64,000 bases of DNA from an uncultured Mailhella sp. (GCF_963931295.1 NZ_OZ007001.1:2373001-2437000), one strand, 5' to 3'. Positions 50,826 through 59,890 are shown, counted from the stretch's first letter. A program made the numbers and translations. The notes: a model not told the origin generated them from the letters alone.

Positions 50826-51518
50826 ATGCCATCCTTCATTTACATTACCGACGTTTTTTGTCCCTGGTGTTTCGGCTTTGCTCCGGTCATGGAGAAGCTT
50901 GTTGCGAAGCATTCCTTTCCCGTGCGCGTTCTGTGCGGCAATCTTGTGGACGAACCCGAACAGACTTCGGGCATGGGCACGCCGCGTCTGCGGGCGTTTT
51001 TTCAGCGCCTTTCCGACACCACGGGCCGCAAGCTCGGCAGCGGCTTTTTCGGACTGCTGGAGGAGTCGGGCAGCGTGCTCATGGATTCCTCGCGCTCCGC
51101 GCTGCTCATGGCCGCGCTCAAGAAGCTGGCTCCCGGCCACGCGCTGGAGCAGATGGAAGCGTTTCAAAACGCCTTTTATGAAGACGGGCGCGACGTGCTC
51201 GCTCTCGACGTGCAGGCCGACGTAGCGGCGCGCTGGGGCGTGACGGCGCAGGCGCTTTCGCAGGCTCTCGCTTCCGAGGCCGTGCAGAAAAAGGCTCAGA
51301 AGGAAATGGACGAGGCCGAAGAGATTCTCGGCGATTTCGTGGTGTACCCTACGCTTTTTGTGAAGACGGACGACGGAGAACTGCACGCCGTGGCTCGGGG
51401 CTTTGCGCCCTTCGACGAGGTGGAGGCCAAAATCGAGGCCGCGCTTGCTTCCGGAGAGTCTCTGAACGCGGTGTCGGGCTCGGCCTGCGGCCTGAACGGC
51501 GAGTGCTGCATCCGCTGA
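50826..51518 (+). CDS. DsbA-family thioredoxin-fold oxidoreductase with C-terminal cysteine tail
   Basis: 230 aa. Thioredoxin fold with active site CPWC (Cys12, Cys15) very close to the N-terminus, the helical insertion of DsbA-type proteins in the middle, and the cis-Pro in VVYPTLFV. No signal peptide, so it is cytoplasmic, like the FrnE/2-hydroxychromene isomerase-type members. The C-terminus ends CGLNGECCIR, three cysteines that could be redox-active or bind metal. It stands alone on the plus strand. Confidence 0.85.
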   Translation: MPSFIYITDVFCPWCFGFAPVMEKLVAKHSFPVRVLCGNLVDEPEQTSGMGTPRLRAFFQRLSDTTGRKLGSGFFGLLEESGSVLMDSSRSALLMAALKKLAPGHALEQMEAFQNAFYEDGRDVLALDVQADVAARWGVTAQALSQALASEAVQKKAQKEMDEAEEILGDFVVYPTLFVKTDDGELHAVARGFAPFDEVEAKIEAALASGESLNAVSGSACGLNGECCIR

Positions 51519-51856
51519 CGAGCGTTCCCTGACGCCTCCTGCGTCGGCGCGTTGCGCGTGCCGAAATCCGTTCGTGTGTTTTCTGCGGAGGGGGTCGGAA
51601 TCAGAACGCGCTGTTTTGTGTCTTCTGCGGAGCTGACGGAAAACGCGCGGAGCCGTCGCGCCTGAACGCTTTTCAGCGCGTTGCCCGACGTCGTTGCCTT
51701 GCGCCGGGCAAATCTGCCTGCGTTCGTGACGACACGCACCCATCGACATCCGCGCCTTTTGTCCTGCGGAAGACTCCATCAGCGCAGAAACATCCGGCCT
51801 CTTCCTTTGTCTCCCCGCAGCGCTTGGACGTTTTTCCGAATGCCGGGAGCAGGCTG

Positions 51857-51949
51857 CCCCCCAATTAAAAAGTTTTGAAAGAGAGGATGGGGGCCCCGGG
51901 GGAAGGAGGGAAAACTTTTTCAAAAGTTTTCCCTCCTTCCCCCGTCCTC
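51857..51949 (-). repeat. Dispersed hairpin element, copy 3 (22-bp perfect inverted repeat)
   Basis: A perfect 22-bp inverted repeat (arms 51898-51919 and 51922-51943, starting GGGGGAAGGAGGG and ending in ACTTTT) is preceded by AATTAAAAAGTTTTGAAAGA and GAGGATGGGGG. The same arrangement occurs in opposite orientation near 60.0 kb and in related form at 24.1 and 24.4 kb. It begins six bases after the orphan gene's stop codon, so it likely serves as terminator for it. The rest of the gap 51519-51856 shows nothing recognisable. Confidence 0.85.
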
Positions 51950-51954
51950 TATTC

Positions 51955-52446
51955 TTATTCTATCCCAAACTCATACTGTTCGAGCTTGTCGAGGATGGCG
52001 GACATGACCATGGCCATGACGCCGGAGACCACGGCGGCGGTTTCCGCCGGGACTTCGGAGACGCCGCGGTTCAGGAGGCGGCGGAAGAACACGTCCGGGC
52101 ATTCCTGGGTTTTGGTTCTGACCATGGGATCCACGTAGGCGCGGAACGCGCCGTCCACGAAGTCTTCGGCCTCTTTGGGGCTGTATCCCAGCTTTTGCAG
52201 CATGCTCTGCGTGACGCGCAGGTATTCCACTACCACGACGTTGGGGGCCTGCACCATGAGTCCGTAGAGCACGGCAGCGTGGACGTAGGCCCGCCATTCC
52301 AGCATGAGCCTCTTCTTTTCTTCGTCGGAGGCGCAGGGCAGCTGGGCTTTCTGCGCCATGGCCAGCACGCCGTTTTCTCCGGTGTTCAGCTCAAAAAGTA
52401 TGCCTGCGGCCTGCACGGCCGTGGCTACGTCAAGTTTCTTTTTCAT
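51955..52446 (-). CDS. Uncharacterised 163-aa helical protein
   Basis: I do not recognise the family. The sequence is predicted mostly helical and soluble: KKKLDVATAVQAAGILFEL..., MLEWRAYVHAAVLYGLMVQAPN, YLRVTQSMLQKLGYSPKEAEDFVDGAFRAYVDP, and a C-terminal Ala/Val/Met-rich helix. Protein-like codon use and a strong AAGGAAGG ribosome site before ATG 52446 support it as real. No signal peptide or cysteine motif. The neighbours give no functional hint, and it ends at a dispersed hairpin element. Confidence 0.75.
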   Translation of the reverse strand: MKKKLDVATAVQAAGILFELNTGENGVLAMAQKAQLPCASDEEKKRLMLEWRAYVHAAVLYGLMVQAPNVVVVEYLRVTQSMLQKLGYSPKEAEDFVDGAFRAYVDPMVRTKTQECPDVFFRRLLNRGVSEVPAETAAVVSGVMAMVMSAILDKLEQYEFGIE

Positions 52447-52678
52447 GCTTCCTTCCTTGCGGGGCGGCGTGTGCTGCAAAAGAGGGCCGCTACAGCAGGG
52501 GCGGAAACGCGGCGCAGGCCAGCGCGCATCTCCGGGCTCCCGTCAGCTCGCCGACGTTTCCCGCATCTGGCCGCGGACTTCCGACTTGCGGGCATCTTCC
52601 CGCCTCGCGGACGCGGAGTCGCGGGCGGCGGGCCCGCAGAACGGGCCGCCCCTGTTTGCGAAACAGCACGTCGCCGTC

Positions 52679-54244
52679 TTATTTTTCCTGCGCCTTGTCC
52701 GCGCCGTTTTCCGCGTCCTCGCCGAAGCGTATGCCCGCCATCATGAGGCCGATGGACTCCACGCGCGCTTCGTCGGAACGGGGAAACACGTCGATGAAGC
52801 GGCCCCGGTACATGACGGCAAAGGTGTCGGCCAGGGTCATGGCTTCGCGCAGATCGCTCGTCACGAGCAGCACGCCCGCGTGGTCGCGCGCGTCCAGAAT
52901 GCGCCGCCACACTTCCTCCATGGCTCCGATGTCCAGCCCCTGCGTGGGATTTTCCGCCACAATCAGACTCGGCTCACGGAAAAATTCCCGACCGAGCACC
53001 ATTTTTTGCAGATTGCCGCCGGAAAGCGATCCGGCCGTGGCGTGCAGTCCGTCGGCCACCACCTGGTATTCCTCCATGATGTCCGCGGCCGCCGTGGCCG
53101 AATGACGCCTGTCCAGAAATCCGAAATTCTGAAAGCCGTTGCGGTTGGTGAGAAGGAAGTTGTCCAGGAGATCCAGCGACGGGCAGGTGGCAAGCCCCTT
53201 TCTGTCTTCGGGAATGTACACCATGCTCCGACGCCCCATGCGCGTGCGCATGAACTCGCTCCAGCTCTTGCCGAGAATGCGGACGGAGCCTCCTTCGGGC
53301 TTTGCGCCGCCCGTGACCATTTCCACGAGCTCGCGCTGACCGTTGCCGGCCACGCCCACCACGGCGAGCACTTCGCCGCGCCGCAGCGTGCAGCTGAGAG
53401 ACTGCGCCATGCCGCAGCACGCGTTGTCGAGTTCCAGCAGCACTTCGCCCTTTTCCACGGGGGTCTGTTCCACTTCGGTTTCCATCTGACGGCCCACCAT
53501 GCGTTCGGCGAGCTCCCGTTCGCCCGGCACTTCGGAGCGCAGAAAATGCTCCACAATCTCGCCCCGGCGCAGAATGCTTATTTCGGTGGCGAGGTCCAGC
53601 ACTTCCTTCATCTTGTGGCTGATGAACACGATGGCTTTGCCGTCGGCCGCCATGCGCCGCAGTGCGGAGAAAAGCTGACTGATTTCCGGCGGCGTGAGCA
53701 CGGCGGTGGGTTCGTCGAGAATGAGCACGCGGCAGTCGCGGTAGAGCAGCTTCAGAATTTCCACCCGCTGACGCTCGCCCATGGAAAGATCGGAAATCAT
53801 GGCGTCGGGATTGATTTCAAAGCCGTAGCGTTCGGCAAGTTCAAGCACTCTTGCGCGCATGGCCGCGGGATTCAGAATGCCGTGCGCCTGACCGAGCATG
53901 AGATTCTGCGTCACGGTCATGGCTTCGACGAGCATGAAGTGCTGATACACCATGCCGATGCCCGCGGCCAGGGCGTCGCGGGGGGAGCGGAACGGCGAAG
54001 GAAGGCCGTCCACGAAGATGGTGCCGGAATCCTGCCGCGACTTGCCCGACAGTATGGACATGAGCGTGGACTTGCCCGCGCCGTTTTCGCCGAGCAGGGC
54101 GAGGATTTCGCCGGAACGTATTTCCAGAGAGATGTTGCGGTTGGCCCGGACGGGGCCGTAGCTCTTGCAGATGTTTTCCAGACGAATCAGGGGCGGGGTG
54201 CCGTCCGCGCTCTTTTTCGCTGCAAAAGAAGGCGTTTGTGCCAT
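52679..54244 (-). CDS. ABC transporter ATP-binding protein, BMP/nucleoside (RbsA-like double ATPase) type
   Basis: 521 aa with two ABC domains. Domain 1 has Walker A GENGAGKST (about 53-61), signature LSMGERQR and Walker B RVLILDEP. Domain 2 has a degenerate Walker A region (GVAGNGQRE) and signature LSGGNLQK, as usual in sugar/nucleoside importers of this class. It should power the two permeases at 56331-58324 with the BMP-type binding protein. ATG 54244 has AAAGGAA upstream. It starts two bases after the MdtD-like stop codon, so it appears to be transcribed from the exporter's promoter, not the permease operon. Confidence 0.92.
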   Translation of the reverse strand: MAQTPSFAAKKSADGTPPLIRLENICKSYGPVRANRNISLEIRSGEILALLGENGAGKSTLMSILSGKSRQDSGTIFVDGLPSPFRSPRDALAAGIGMVYQHFMLVEAMTVTQNLMLGQAHGILNPAAMRARVLELAERYGFEINPDAMISDLSMGERQRVEILKLLYRDCRVLILDEPTAVLTPPEISQLFSALRRMAADGKAIVFISHKMKEVLDLATEISILRRGEIVEHFLRSEVPGERELAERMVGRQMETEVEQTPVEKGEVLLELDNACCGMAQSLSCTLRRGEVLAVVGVAGNGQRELVEMVTGGAKPEGGSVRILGKSWSEFMRTRMGRRSMVYIPEDRKGLATCPSLDLLDNFLLTNRNGFQNFGFLDRRHSATAAADIMEEYQVVADGLHATAGSLSGGNLQKMVLGREFFREPSLIVAENPTQGLDIGAMEEVWRRILDARDHAGVLLVTSDLREAMTLADTFAVMYRGRFIDVFPRSDEARVESIGLMMAGIRFGEDAENGADKAQEK

Positions 54245-54246
54245 GG

Positions 54247-55659
54247 CTAGTTTCCTTTCGGCTGCGCGCGGCCGCCGGTATTGTTTTTTTCCAGAAGATT
54301 TTCGCCGTCGTCCTTGCGCAGAAGGACGAACACGAAGGCCGAGGCCGCGGTGATGAGGCCCACGGCCACGAAGGTGCAGTGCAGGGCGTGCAGTTCTCCG
54401 GAAGGACCGGAGAAGAAGCGCAGCAGCGCGGTGCTGATGGCCACGCCGAAGCTGACGGTGAGATTCTGCGTGACGGAAAGCAGACTGTTGCCGTCGCTGG
54501 CCGTTTCTGCGGGCAGCTCGCCCAGGGTGATGGTGTTCATGGAGGTGAACTGTCCGGACATGAACATGCCCTGCACGAGAAGCTGAATCACGAGCAGCGT
54601 GAGGGGCCAGCCCGGACGCTGGAGGCTCATGAAGAGGTACATGCCTGCGATGGCGAGGGTGAGAAAGAGCAGCACGTGGCGGTAGCCGAAGCGGTGGAGC
54701 AGGCGCAGCACCACGGTTTTTGTCATGATGGAGCCGATGGCCGGGGCCAGCATGATGAGACCGGCCACGTCGGCGGAATAGCCGAGGCCCACCTGAAGCA
54801 TGAGCGGCACGAGGAAGGGAATGCTTCCCGTGCCCAGACGGGCGACCATGTTGCCGGCGATGCCCACCCGGAAGGTGCGGGTGCGGAAGACCTTGAGCGC
54901 AATGAGCGGCGAGGGCGAGCGGCGGGCGTGGAAGACGTACAGCGCCACGGCCGCGAAGCCCAGAACGATGAGGGTTGCGGCAAGCGTGGGGGAAGAAGTT
55001 TTGCCGCCGGTGAGTTCCAGTCCGGCGGTCATGGAAATCACGCTTGCGCCGATGATGCAGAAGCCCAGGGCGTCGAAGCGTCCGCGGGGCTGGCGGAAAT
55101 CGGGAAAGCATTTCAGGGAGTAGAGAAAGCCGATCAGGCCGAGCGGCACGTTGATGAGGAATATCCAGTGCCACGAGGCGTAGGTGACGAGCCAGCCGCC
55201 GATGATGGGCCCCACCACGGGCCCCACCAGCCCGGGAATGGTGATGAAGTTGAACACCCGCACGAAGTCTGCGCGGGAGTAGGCGCGCATGAGGGTGAGG
55301 CGGGAGACGGGCACCATCATGGCCCCGCCCACGCCCTGCACCACGCGGGCGGCCACGAGCTGCGGCAGGGAATGGGACATGGCGCAGAATGCCGATCCGG
55401 CCACGAAGAGGGCCACGGCCGAGAGAAACACGCGTCGCGTACCGAAGGTGTCGGCCAGCCAGCCGCTGAGGGGAATGAGCATGGCCACGGTCAGCGCATA
55501 ACTGATGACCGCAAGCTGCATGGTGAAGGGAGCCCGATGCATGGACGCGGCTATGGAGGGAAGCGCCGTGTTGAGAATGGTGGAGTCGAGCATCTGCATG
55601 AAGAAGGCCGCAGCCGTAATCATGGGAAGCCCGGTAAGCATGTCGCGGGAAGTCAGCAT
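54247..55659 (-). CDS. MdtD-like MFS exporter (DHA2 family)
   Basis: 470 aa, 13-14 membrane segments, nearly the length of E. coli MdtD (471). Shared motifs: FFMQMLDSTILNTALPSIA, SGWLADTFGTRRVF (MFS motif A), ARVVQGVGGAMMVPVSRL and GGWLVTYASWHWIFLINVPLG (motif C region). E. coli mdtD sits in the BaeSR/CpxR-influenced mdtABCD-baeSR operon; its substrate is not firmly known. Here it lies between the permease and ATPase genes of a nucleoside-type ABC importer, preceded by its own promoter-like sequence and a palindrome. ATG 55659 has AAGGA upstream. Confidence 0.9.
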   Translation of the reverse strand: MLTSRDMLTGLPMITAAAFFMQMLDSTILNTALPSIAASMHRAPFTMQLAVISYALTVAMLIPLSGWLADTFGTRRVFLSAVALFVAGSAFCAMSHSLPQLVAARVVQGVGGAMMVPVSRLTLMRAYSRADFVRVFNFITIPGLVGPVVGPIIGGWLVTYASWHWIFLINVPLGLIGFLYSLKCFPDFRQPRGRFDALGFCIIGASVISMTAGLELTGGKTSSPTLAATLIVLGFAAVALYVFHARRSPSPLIALKVFRTRTFRVGIAGNMVARLGTGSIPFLVPLMLQVGLGYSADVAGLIMLAPAIGSIMTKTVVLRLLHRFGYRHVLLFLTLAIAGMYLFMSLQRPGWPLTLLVIQLLVQGMFMSGQFTSMNTITLGELPAETASDGNSLLSVTQNLTVSFGVAISTALLRFFSGPSGELHALHCTFVAVGLITAASAFVFVLLRKDDGENLLEKNNTGGRAQPKGN

Positions 55660-55681
55660 GGGAGTATCCTTGGCTTTCGGG

Positions 55682-55741
55682 CCTGTTGTGATAACAGGTC
55701 GATTCTCCGGGAATTTTCACCAAAAAAGAAAAGAGTTGCAA
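55682..55741 (-). promoter_or_regulatory. Promoter and operator-like palindrome of the MdtD-like gene
   Basis: The minus strand has TTGCAA (55741-55736), a 17-base spacer and GAAAAT (55718-55713). Just after the predicted start lies the perfect dyad CCTGTT-N5-AACAGG (55682-55698), 22 bp before the ATG. This is the position of a repressor operator; the repressor is not in the window. Confidence 0.5.
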
Positions 55742-56330
55742 CCCCCTTACAATATCATTCCCCCGGTTCTTTCCTGCCGGATGAAAGGCTCCGATGCGGG
55801 GCGCGTCCGCCGCGCGATCCTGCGCGGCGTCGAGACTTTCGGCAGGCGGGCGACGCTTTTTGCGGGCCGACTCGGCGCACCGGTCGGAGGCGGCGTCTTT
55901 CCGTCTTTCCCGCCGGGCCCTGCGGAAGGCGCATTCGCTGCGGAGCCGGAACGAAGGCGATGGTCGGTTCGCGCGGCGCGTCCCTTGCCGGAGTCCTCGT
56001 CGTTTGGTGCGGCTCGTCTCAGCGGAAGGGCTGGTCGGTTCGCGTAGGGCCTGTGCCCGGGCGTTTGCCGTCTCTCTCCGCCGTCCGGAACCGCGTCCGC
56101 TTTGCGTCGCGCCGTCCCTGGTCGTCCGGGCTTCGCCGGGGCGGCCTGCTTCTTCCGGGCTTCTGATGCCTTCCCGGCGTCGGCTTGTTCCCTGCGGGCG
56201 AGTCGTTCTTCCGCGCGTCGCCTCGGCGCGCTTTGCTGTCGCAGCGCGCCTTTCTGGCCCCGCGCTTTTCGCCCCGCGTCCCGACGAAAAAGACGCCGGG
56301 AGAGCGGACGTTCGGCGCTTCAGGCGTTCG
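55742..56330. other. Gene-free GC-rich stretch between the second permease and the MdtD-like gene
   Basis: No frame here has protein-like composition (Arg/Ser/Ala/Pro-rich readings only) and no structured RNA is recognised. Its length in the middle of an otherwise tight transporter set suggests a past insertion or deletion. Confidence 0.5.
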
Positions 56331-57251
56331 TTACGCGCCCGGAGCGATGTTCTCGCCGAGCGCGGCCGGAGCGTTTCTGCCTTTGCCTCTGGCTGAGGAG
56401 AACAGCAGTGCAAGAATGGTGAGCGCGTAGGGCAGCATCATCATGAGCGAAGAGGGAATGGTGGTGCCGAGCGCCTGGAGCCTGAGCTGAAAGGCCATGA
56501 TGCCGCCGAACAGATACGCGCCGAACATGGCGCGGCCCGGCCGCCAGAACGCGAAAATGACCAGCGCCACGGCAATCCAGCCCTTGCCCGCGGTGAGGTT
56601 GTGGGTCCACATATGCGTGGCGCAGAGGGAAAGATAGGCTCCGCCTATGCCCACGAAGAAGGCTCCGGCAAAAATGCCGAGCCAGCGCATCCTGACGGGA
56701 TCGAGACCTGCGGCCTGCACGGCGTCGGGCGATTCGCCGGAAGCGCAGAGCGCAAGGCCGAGCGAGGTGCGGCGGAAGAACCACATGACCGCCCACGGCA
56801 GAATATAGGAGATGTACACGAGCGGATCGTGCTGAAAGAGCACCTGACCGATCACGGGAATGTCGGAAAGCAGCGGAATGTCGAAGGGCTGGAAGCCCAC
56901 GGTCTTTTCGCCGATGAAGGGCGCGCCGAGGTAGTCGGAAAGGCCCACGCCGAAGATGGTGAGCGCAAGACCGGACACGGTCTGATTGCCCTGAAAGATC
57001 AGGCAGACCACGCCGTGAATCAGACCGAGGCAGCCTGCGCCGACGCCCGCGGCCAGCGCGGCCAGCCACGGATTGCCCGTTTTGAACTGCACGATGAAGG
57101 CGAAGAACGCGCCCATGATCATCATGCCTTCCACGCCGAGGTTGAGCACGCCCGAGCGTTCGGTGATGAGTTCGCCCATGGTGGCGTACAGAAGCGGCGT
57201 GCCGGCGAGCACCGTGGCGGCCAGCAGCGCGACGAAGATATCCCAGGTCAT
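56331..57251 (-). CDS. ABC transporter permease, BMP/nucleoside type (second)
   Basis: 306 aa, about nine membrane segments. BPD_transp_2-type permease: ITERSGVLNLGVEGMMIMGAFFAF near residues 30-52 and GLALTIFGVGLSDYLG are hallmarks of the YufQ/RbsC-like subunits. The ATG at 57251 (GGGAGG upstream) overlaps the stop codon of the first permease by four bases. Forms the membrane channel with its neighbour for uptake of a nucleoside or similar. Confidence 0.92.
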   Translation of the reverse strand: MTWDIFVALLAATVLAGTPLLYATMGELITERSGVLNLGVEGMMIMGAFFAFIVQFKTGNPWLAALAAGVGAGCLGLIHGVVCLIFQGNQTVSGLALTIFGVGLSDYLGAPFIGEKTVGFQPFDIPLLSDIPVIGQVLFQHDPLVYISYILPWAVMWFFRRTSLGLALCASGESPDAVQAAGLDPVRMRWLGIFAGAFFVGIGGAYLSLCATHMWTHNLTAGKGWIAVALVIFAFWRPGRAMFGAYLFGGIMAFQLRLQALGTTIPSSLMMMLPYALTILALLFSSARGKGRNAPAALGENIAPGA

Positions 57252-58324
57252 GCCGCACCTCCCTGACTGCGACCCGTTCTCACAAAGGTGTAGGAGTAGA
57301 AGAATTGTCCGGCGAGCACGCAGAGCAGAATGCAGCCTTCGAGAATGCCGCCGAAGGCCGCGGGCACCTGCATGTCCACTTGCAGGTTGTCCGTGCCCAC
57401 GAGAAGTCCGGCCAGGAATATGGAAAAGAGCGCGATGGAAGGCGTGCGCAGGCGCGAGAGCCACGCCACCACGATGGCGGTGTAGCCGTAGCCCGTGCAG
57501 AGGCTGGGCTGGAGACGGTTGAACGTGGCCGAAACTTCCACGCATCCGGCCATGCCCGCGAGCGCGCCGGAAAGTGTGAGCACGAAGACCAGCAGAAAGC
57601 CGTAGGGAATGCGCGCGTACCTTGCCGCCCGCGGATTTTCACCCGCGGCGCACAGTTCAAAGCCGAGCCTCGTGCGCTGCAGGAATATGGAAACCGCCAC
57701 GGCAGCCGCGAGGCACACCAGAATGCCCGCATGCACGTAGCCGATGACCTCGGGGAAGATGGCTTCGTCTGGGAACATGGCCGTCATGGGGAAGCCCATG
57801 CTTCCGGGATCCTTCCACGGGCCGTACACGAGATAGCGCATGAACTCGATGCCTATGTAGTTGAGCATGAGCGTGGAAATGATTTCATTGAGGCCGAATT
57901 TGAGCTTGAGCAGACCGGGGAGCATGCCCCACAGTCCGCCGGCGACGGCCGCGCACGCCAGCATGGCGAGGAGCATGGCCGGCATGGGCAGATCGGGAAA
58001 CGTCAGCACGGCCCAGGTGGCTCCCACGCCGCCGAGGGCGAACTGTCCTTCCGCGCCGATGTTCCACACCTTCATGCGGAAGGCGATGGACACGCCGAGC
58101 GAGCACAGAAAAATGGGAATGGCCTTGAGCATGGTGTCCTGAAGCGCGTGCAGGCTTCCGAACCCGCCCTGAAACAGCACCACGGCGGCTTCGACGGGCG
58201 ACTTGTCCTGAAGCATCAGCAGCAGGGAACAGAACGCCAGGGCGATGAGAAGCGCCGCCGGCAGCACGACAAGCCCGGCCCAGCGATGAGGGGTCTGCCG
58301 TCTGACGACTCTGAAACCGTCCAT
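57248..58324 (-). CDS. ABC transporter permease, BMP/nucleoside type (first)
   Basis: 358 aa, about eight to ten membrane segments; a YufP-like partner of the second permease. VWNIGAEGQFALGGVGATW (about 85-103) and LNEIISTLMLNYIG (about 145-158) are the family signatures. It lies 362 bp downstream of the binding-protein gene, behind that gene's terminator, so the permeases are probably expressed by read-through at lower level than the binding protein. Confidence 0.93.
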   Translation of the reverse strand: MDGFRVVRRQTPHRWAGLVVLPAALLIALAFCSLLLMLQDKSPVEAAVVLFQGGFGSLHALQDTMLKAIPIFLCSLGVSIAFRMKVWNIGAEGQFALGGVGATWAVLTFPDLPMPAMLLAMLACAAVAGGLWGMLPGLLKLKFGLNEIISTLMLNYIGIEFMRYLVYGPWKDPGSMGFPMTAMFPDEAIFPEVIGYVHAGILVCLAAAVAVSIFLQRTRLGFELCAAGENPRAARYARIPYGFLLVFVLTLSGALAGMAGCVEVSATFNRLQPSLCTGYGYTAIVVAWLSRLRTPSIALFSIFLAGLLVGTDNLQVDMQVPAAFGGILEGCILLCVLAGQFFYSYTFVRTGRSQGGAA

Positions 58325-58640
58325 GATTCCTCCGAAAATATCTTGATGCCCCGGATGGCAGACGTATGCTTCCGGCGCGGTTGCATGTCATGATGGCCGC
58401 AGGGCTGAACGTCGGCCTTTCGCTCCTGCGAGTGATGTTTGCGCGAGTCCGGCCTCCGCCGGGACGCAGGCCCTCCACGTTTCTTGCCGTGCGGTCCGCA
58501 AGGCTGTTGGCAGCGCTTTTTGATACGCCGCGGACGCTCGGCGCGGCGTCGGATGCCGAACCGTTGCCTTGCGCGTCCGGCAAGAGCGGAAGTCCGCGGG
58601 AGCGCCCGCCCCGCAGGGCCGGACGCATCGCCACGGACCG

Positions 58641-58677
58641 GAAAATAAAAAGCCCCGTCCTCGCCGGACGGAGCTTT
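58641..58677 (-). terminator. Terminator after the BMP binding-protein gene
   Basis: On the minus strand AAAGC-T-CCGTCC and GGACGG-G-GCTTT form an 11-bp stem with one mismatch, followed by TTTTATTTT. It starts ten bases after the stop codon. Between it and the first permease (58325-58640) nothing else is recognised. Confidence 0.85.
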
Positions 58678-58686
58678 CCTGAAATG

Positions 58687-59772
58687 TTACTTGGTGGTTC
58701 CTACCACGCCTTCCACGAACCAGTCCATGGAGAGCAGCATGTCGTCGGGCGCAACCTGACCTTCGGCCACGCGCACCTTGCCTTCCTGATCCTTCACCGG
58801 GCCGGTGAACACCTGATACTTGCCGGACACGATGTCGGCCTTCACGGCGTCCACCTTGGCGCGCACGTCGTCAGGCACCATGTCGCCGTAGCGGGAGATG
58901 TCCACAATGCCGTCGCCGATGCCGTACCAGTAGTTGCCGTTCTTCCAGGTTCCGGCGCGATATTCGTCGATGAACTTCTTGTAGAACTTGTTCCAGTCCC
59001 ACACGGCCGCCACAAGATGCGCCTTGGGCGCGGCGGCGGACATGTCGGTATTGTAGCCCACGGAATACGCGCCGCGCGCTTCGGCGGCGGTCTGCGGGCC
59101 CGCGGAATCCTGATGCTGGGCAATGACGTCCACGCCAACGTCGAGCAGGCCTTCGGCGGCCTTCTTTTCATCGTCGGGGCTGTACCAGGTGCGGGTCCAG
59201 ACCACGCGCACCTTGGCGTCGGGGTTCACGGCGCGAACGCCCAGAGTGAAGGCGTTGATGCCGCGCACCACCTCGGGAATGGGGAACGACGCCACATAGC
59301 CGATTTCGTTTTTCTTGGTCATGGAGCCGGCCACCATGCCGGTGAGGTAGCGGGCCTGATACATTCTGCCGAAATAGCAGGTCATGTTCTTGCTGTGCTT
59401 GTAGCCCGAGCAGTGCAGGAACGTGATGTCGGGGTTGCGCTTGGCCATCTTGGCCATGGCGTCCATGTAGCCGAAGCTCGTGGCCACAATGACGTTGTAG
59501 CCCTTGGAGCACATGTTCTTGATGGCGCGCTCGGCGTCGGGGCCTTCGGGCACGCTTTCCATCATGGTGGTTTCCACGTCAGGCATGGCGTCCATCATCT
59601 TGCGGCCCTGATCGTGCGTCCACGACCAGCCCTCGTCGCCCACAGGGGAAACATAGATGAAGCCCACCTTGATCTTCTTCGCGGCATCTTCCGCATGCGC
59701 GGAGGAAACCAGCGGAGAAAGGGCCATACCGCAAACGGCAAGACATGCCGCGGCATAGTTGAGAAAACGCAT
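58687..59772 (-). CDS. BMP-family substrate-binding protein
   Basis: 361 aa. Sec signal peptide MRFLNYAAACLAVCGMALSP...SAHA, cleavage after about residue 27; no clear lipobox although a Cys is present at 14. The mature part is the BMP (Med/TmpC/PnrA) fold: KIKVGFIYVSPVGDEGWSWTHDQGRKMMD, NMCSKGYNVIVATSFGYMD, YFGRMYQARYLTGMVAG, DVIAQHQDSAG and YSVGYNTDMS. BMP proteins bind purine nucleosides or autoinducer-like ligands. The start at 59772 has GGGAG upstream and is preferred because the signal peptide begins there. Confidence 0.95.
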   Translation of the reverse strand: MRFLNYAAACLAVCGMALSPLVSSAHAEDAAKKIKVGFIYVSPVGDEGWSWTHDQGRKMMDAMPDVETTMMESVPEGPDAERAIKNMCSKGYNVIVATSFGYMDAMAKMAKRNPDITFLHCSGYKHSKNMTCYFGRMYQARYLTGMVAGSMTKKNEIGYVASFPIPEVVRGINAFTLGVRAVNPDAKVRVVWTRTWYSPDDEKKAAEGLLDVGVDVIAQHQDSAGPQTAAEARGAYSVGYNTDMSAAAPKAHLVAAVWDWNKFYKKFIDEYRAGTWKNGNYWYGIGDGIVDISRYGDMVPDDVRAKVDAVKADIVSGKYQVFTGPVKDQEGKVRVAEGQVAPDDMLLSMDWFVEGVVGTTK

Positions 59773-59890
59773 CCCGAACTCTCCCGTGTTAAAAAATGAT
59801 GACCGACGCCCCCGCCCACGCAGGCGCGCCACAAGCTCGCGGGGCCGCAGCGCCGAAAAAAACGACGGCTCCCCCGCCGGTAAAAAAGGA

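Noticed and set aside
52679..56413. A single minus-strand open frame of 1244 codons that would fuse the ABC ATPase to an N-terminal Arg-rich region
   Set aside because: The N-terminal 700 codons are the out-of-frame shadow of the MdtD-like gene. The ATPase has its own ATG at 54244 with AAAGGAA upstream.
58444..58640. Possible small gene or RNA between the BMP terminator and the permeases
   Set aside because: No protein-like frame, start site or conserved RNA features could be seen.
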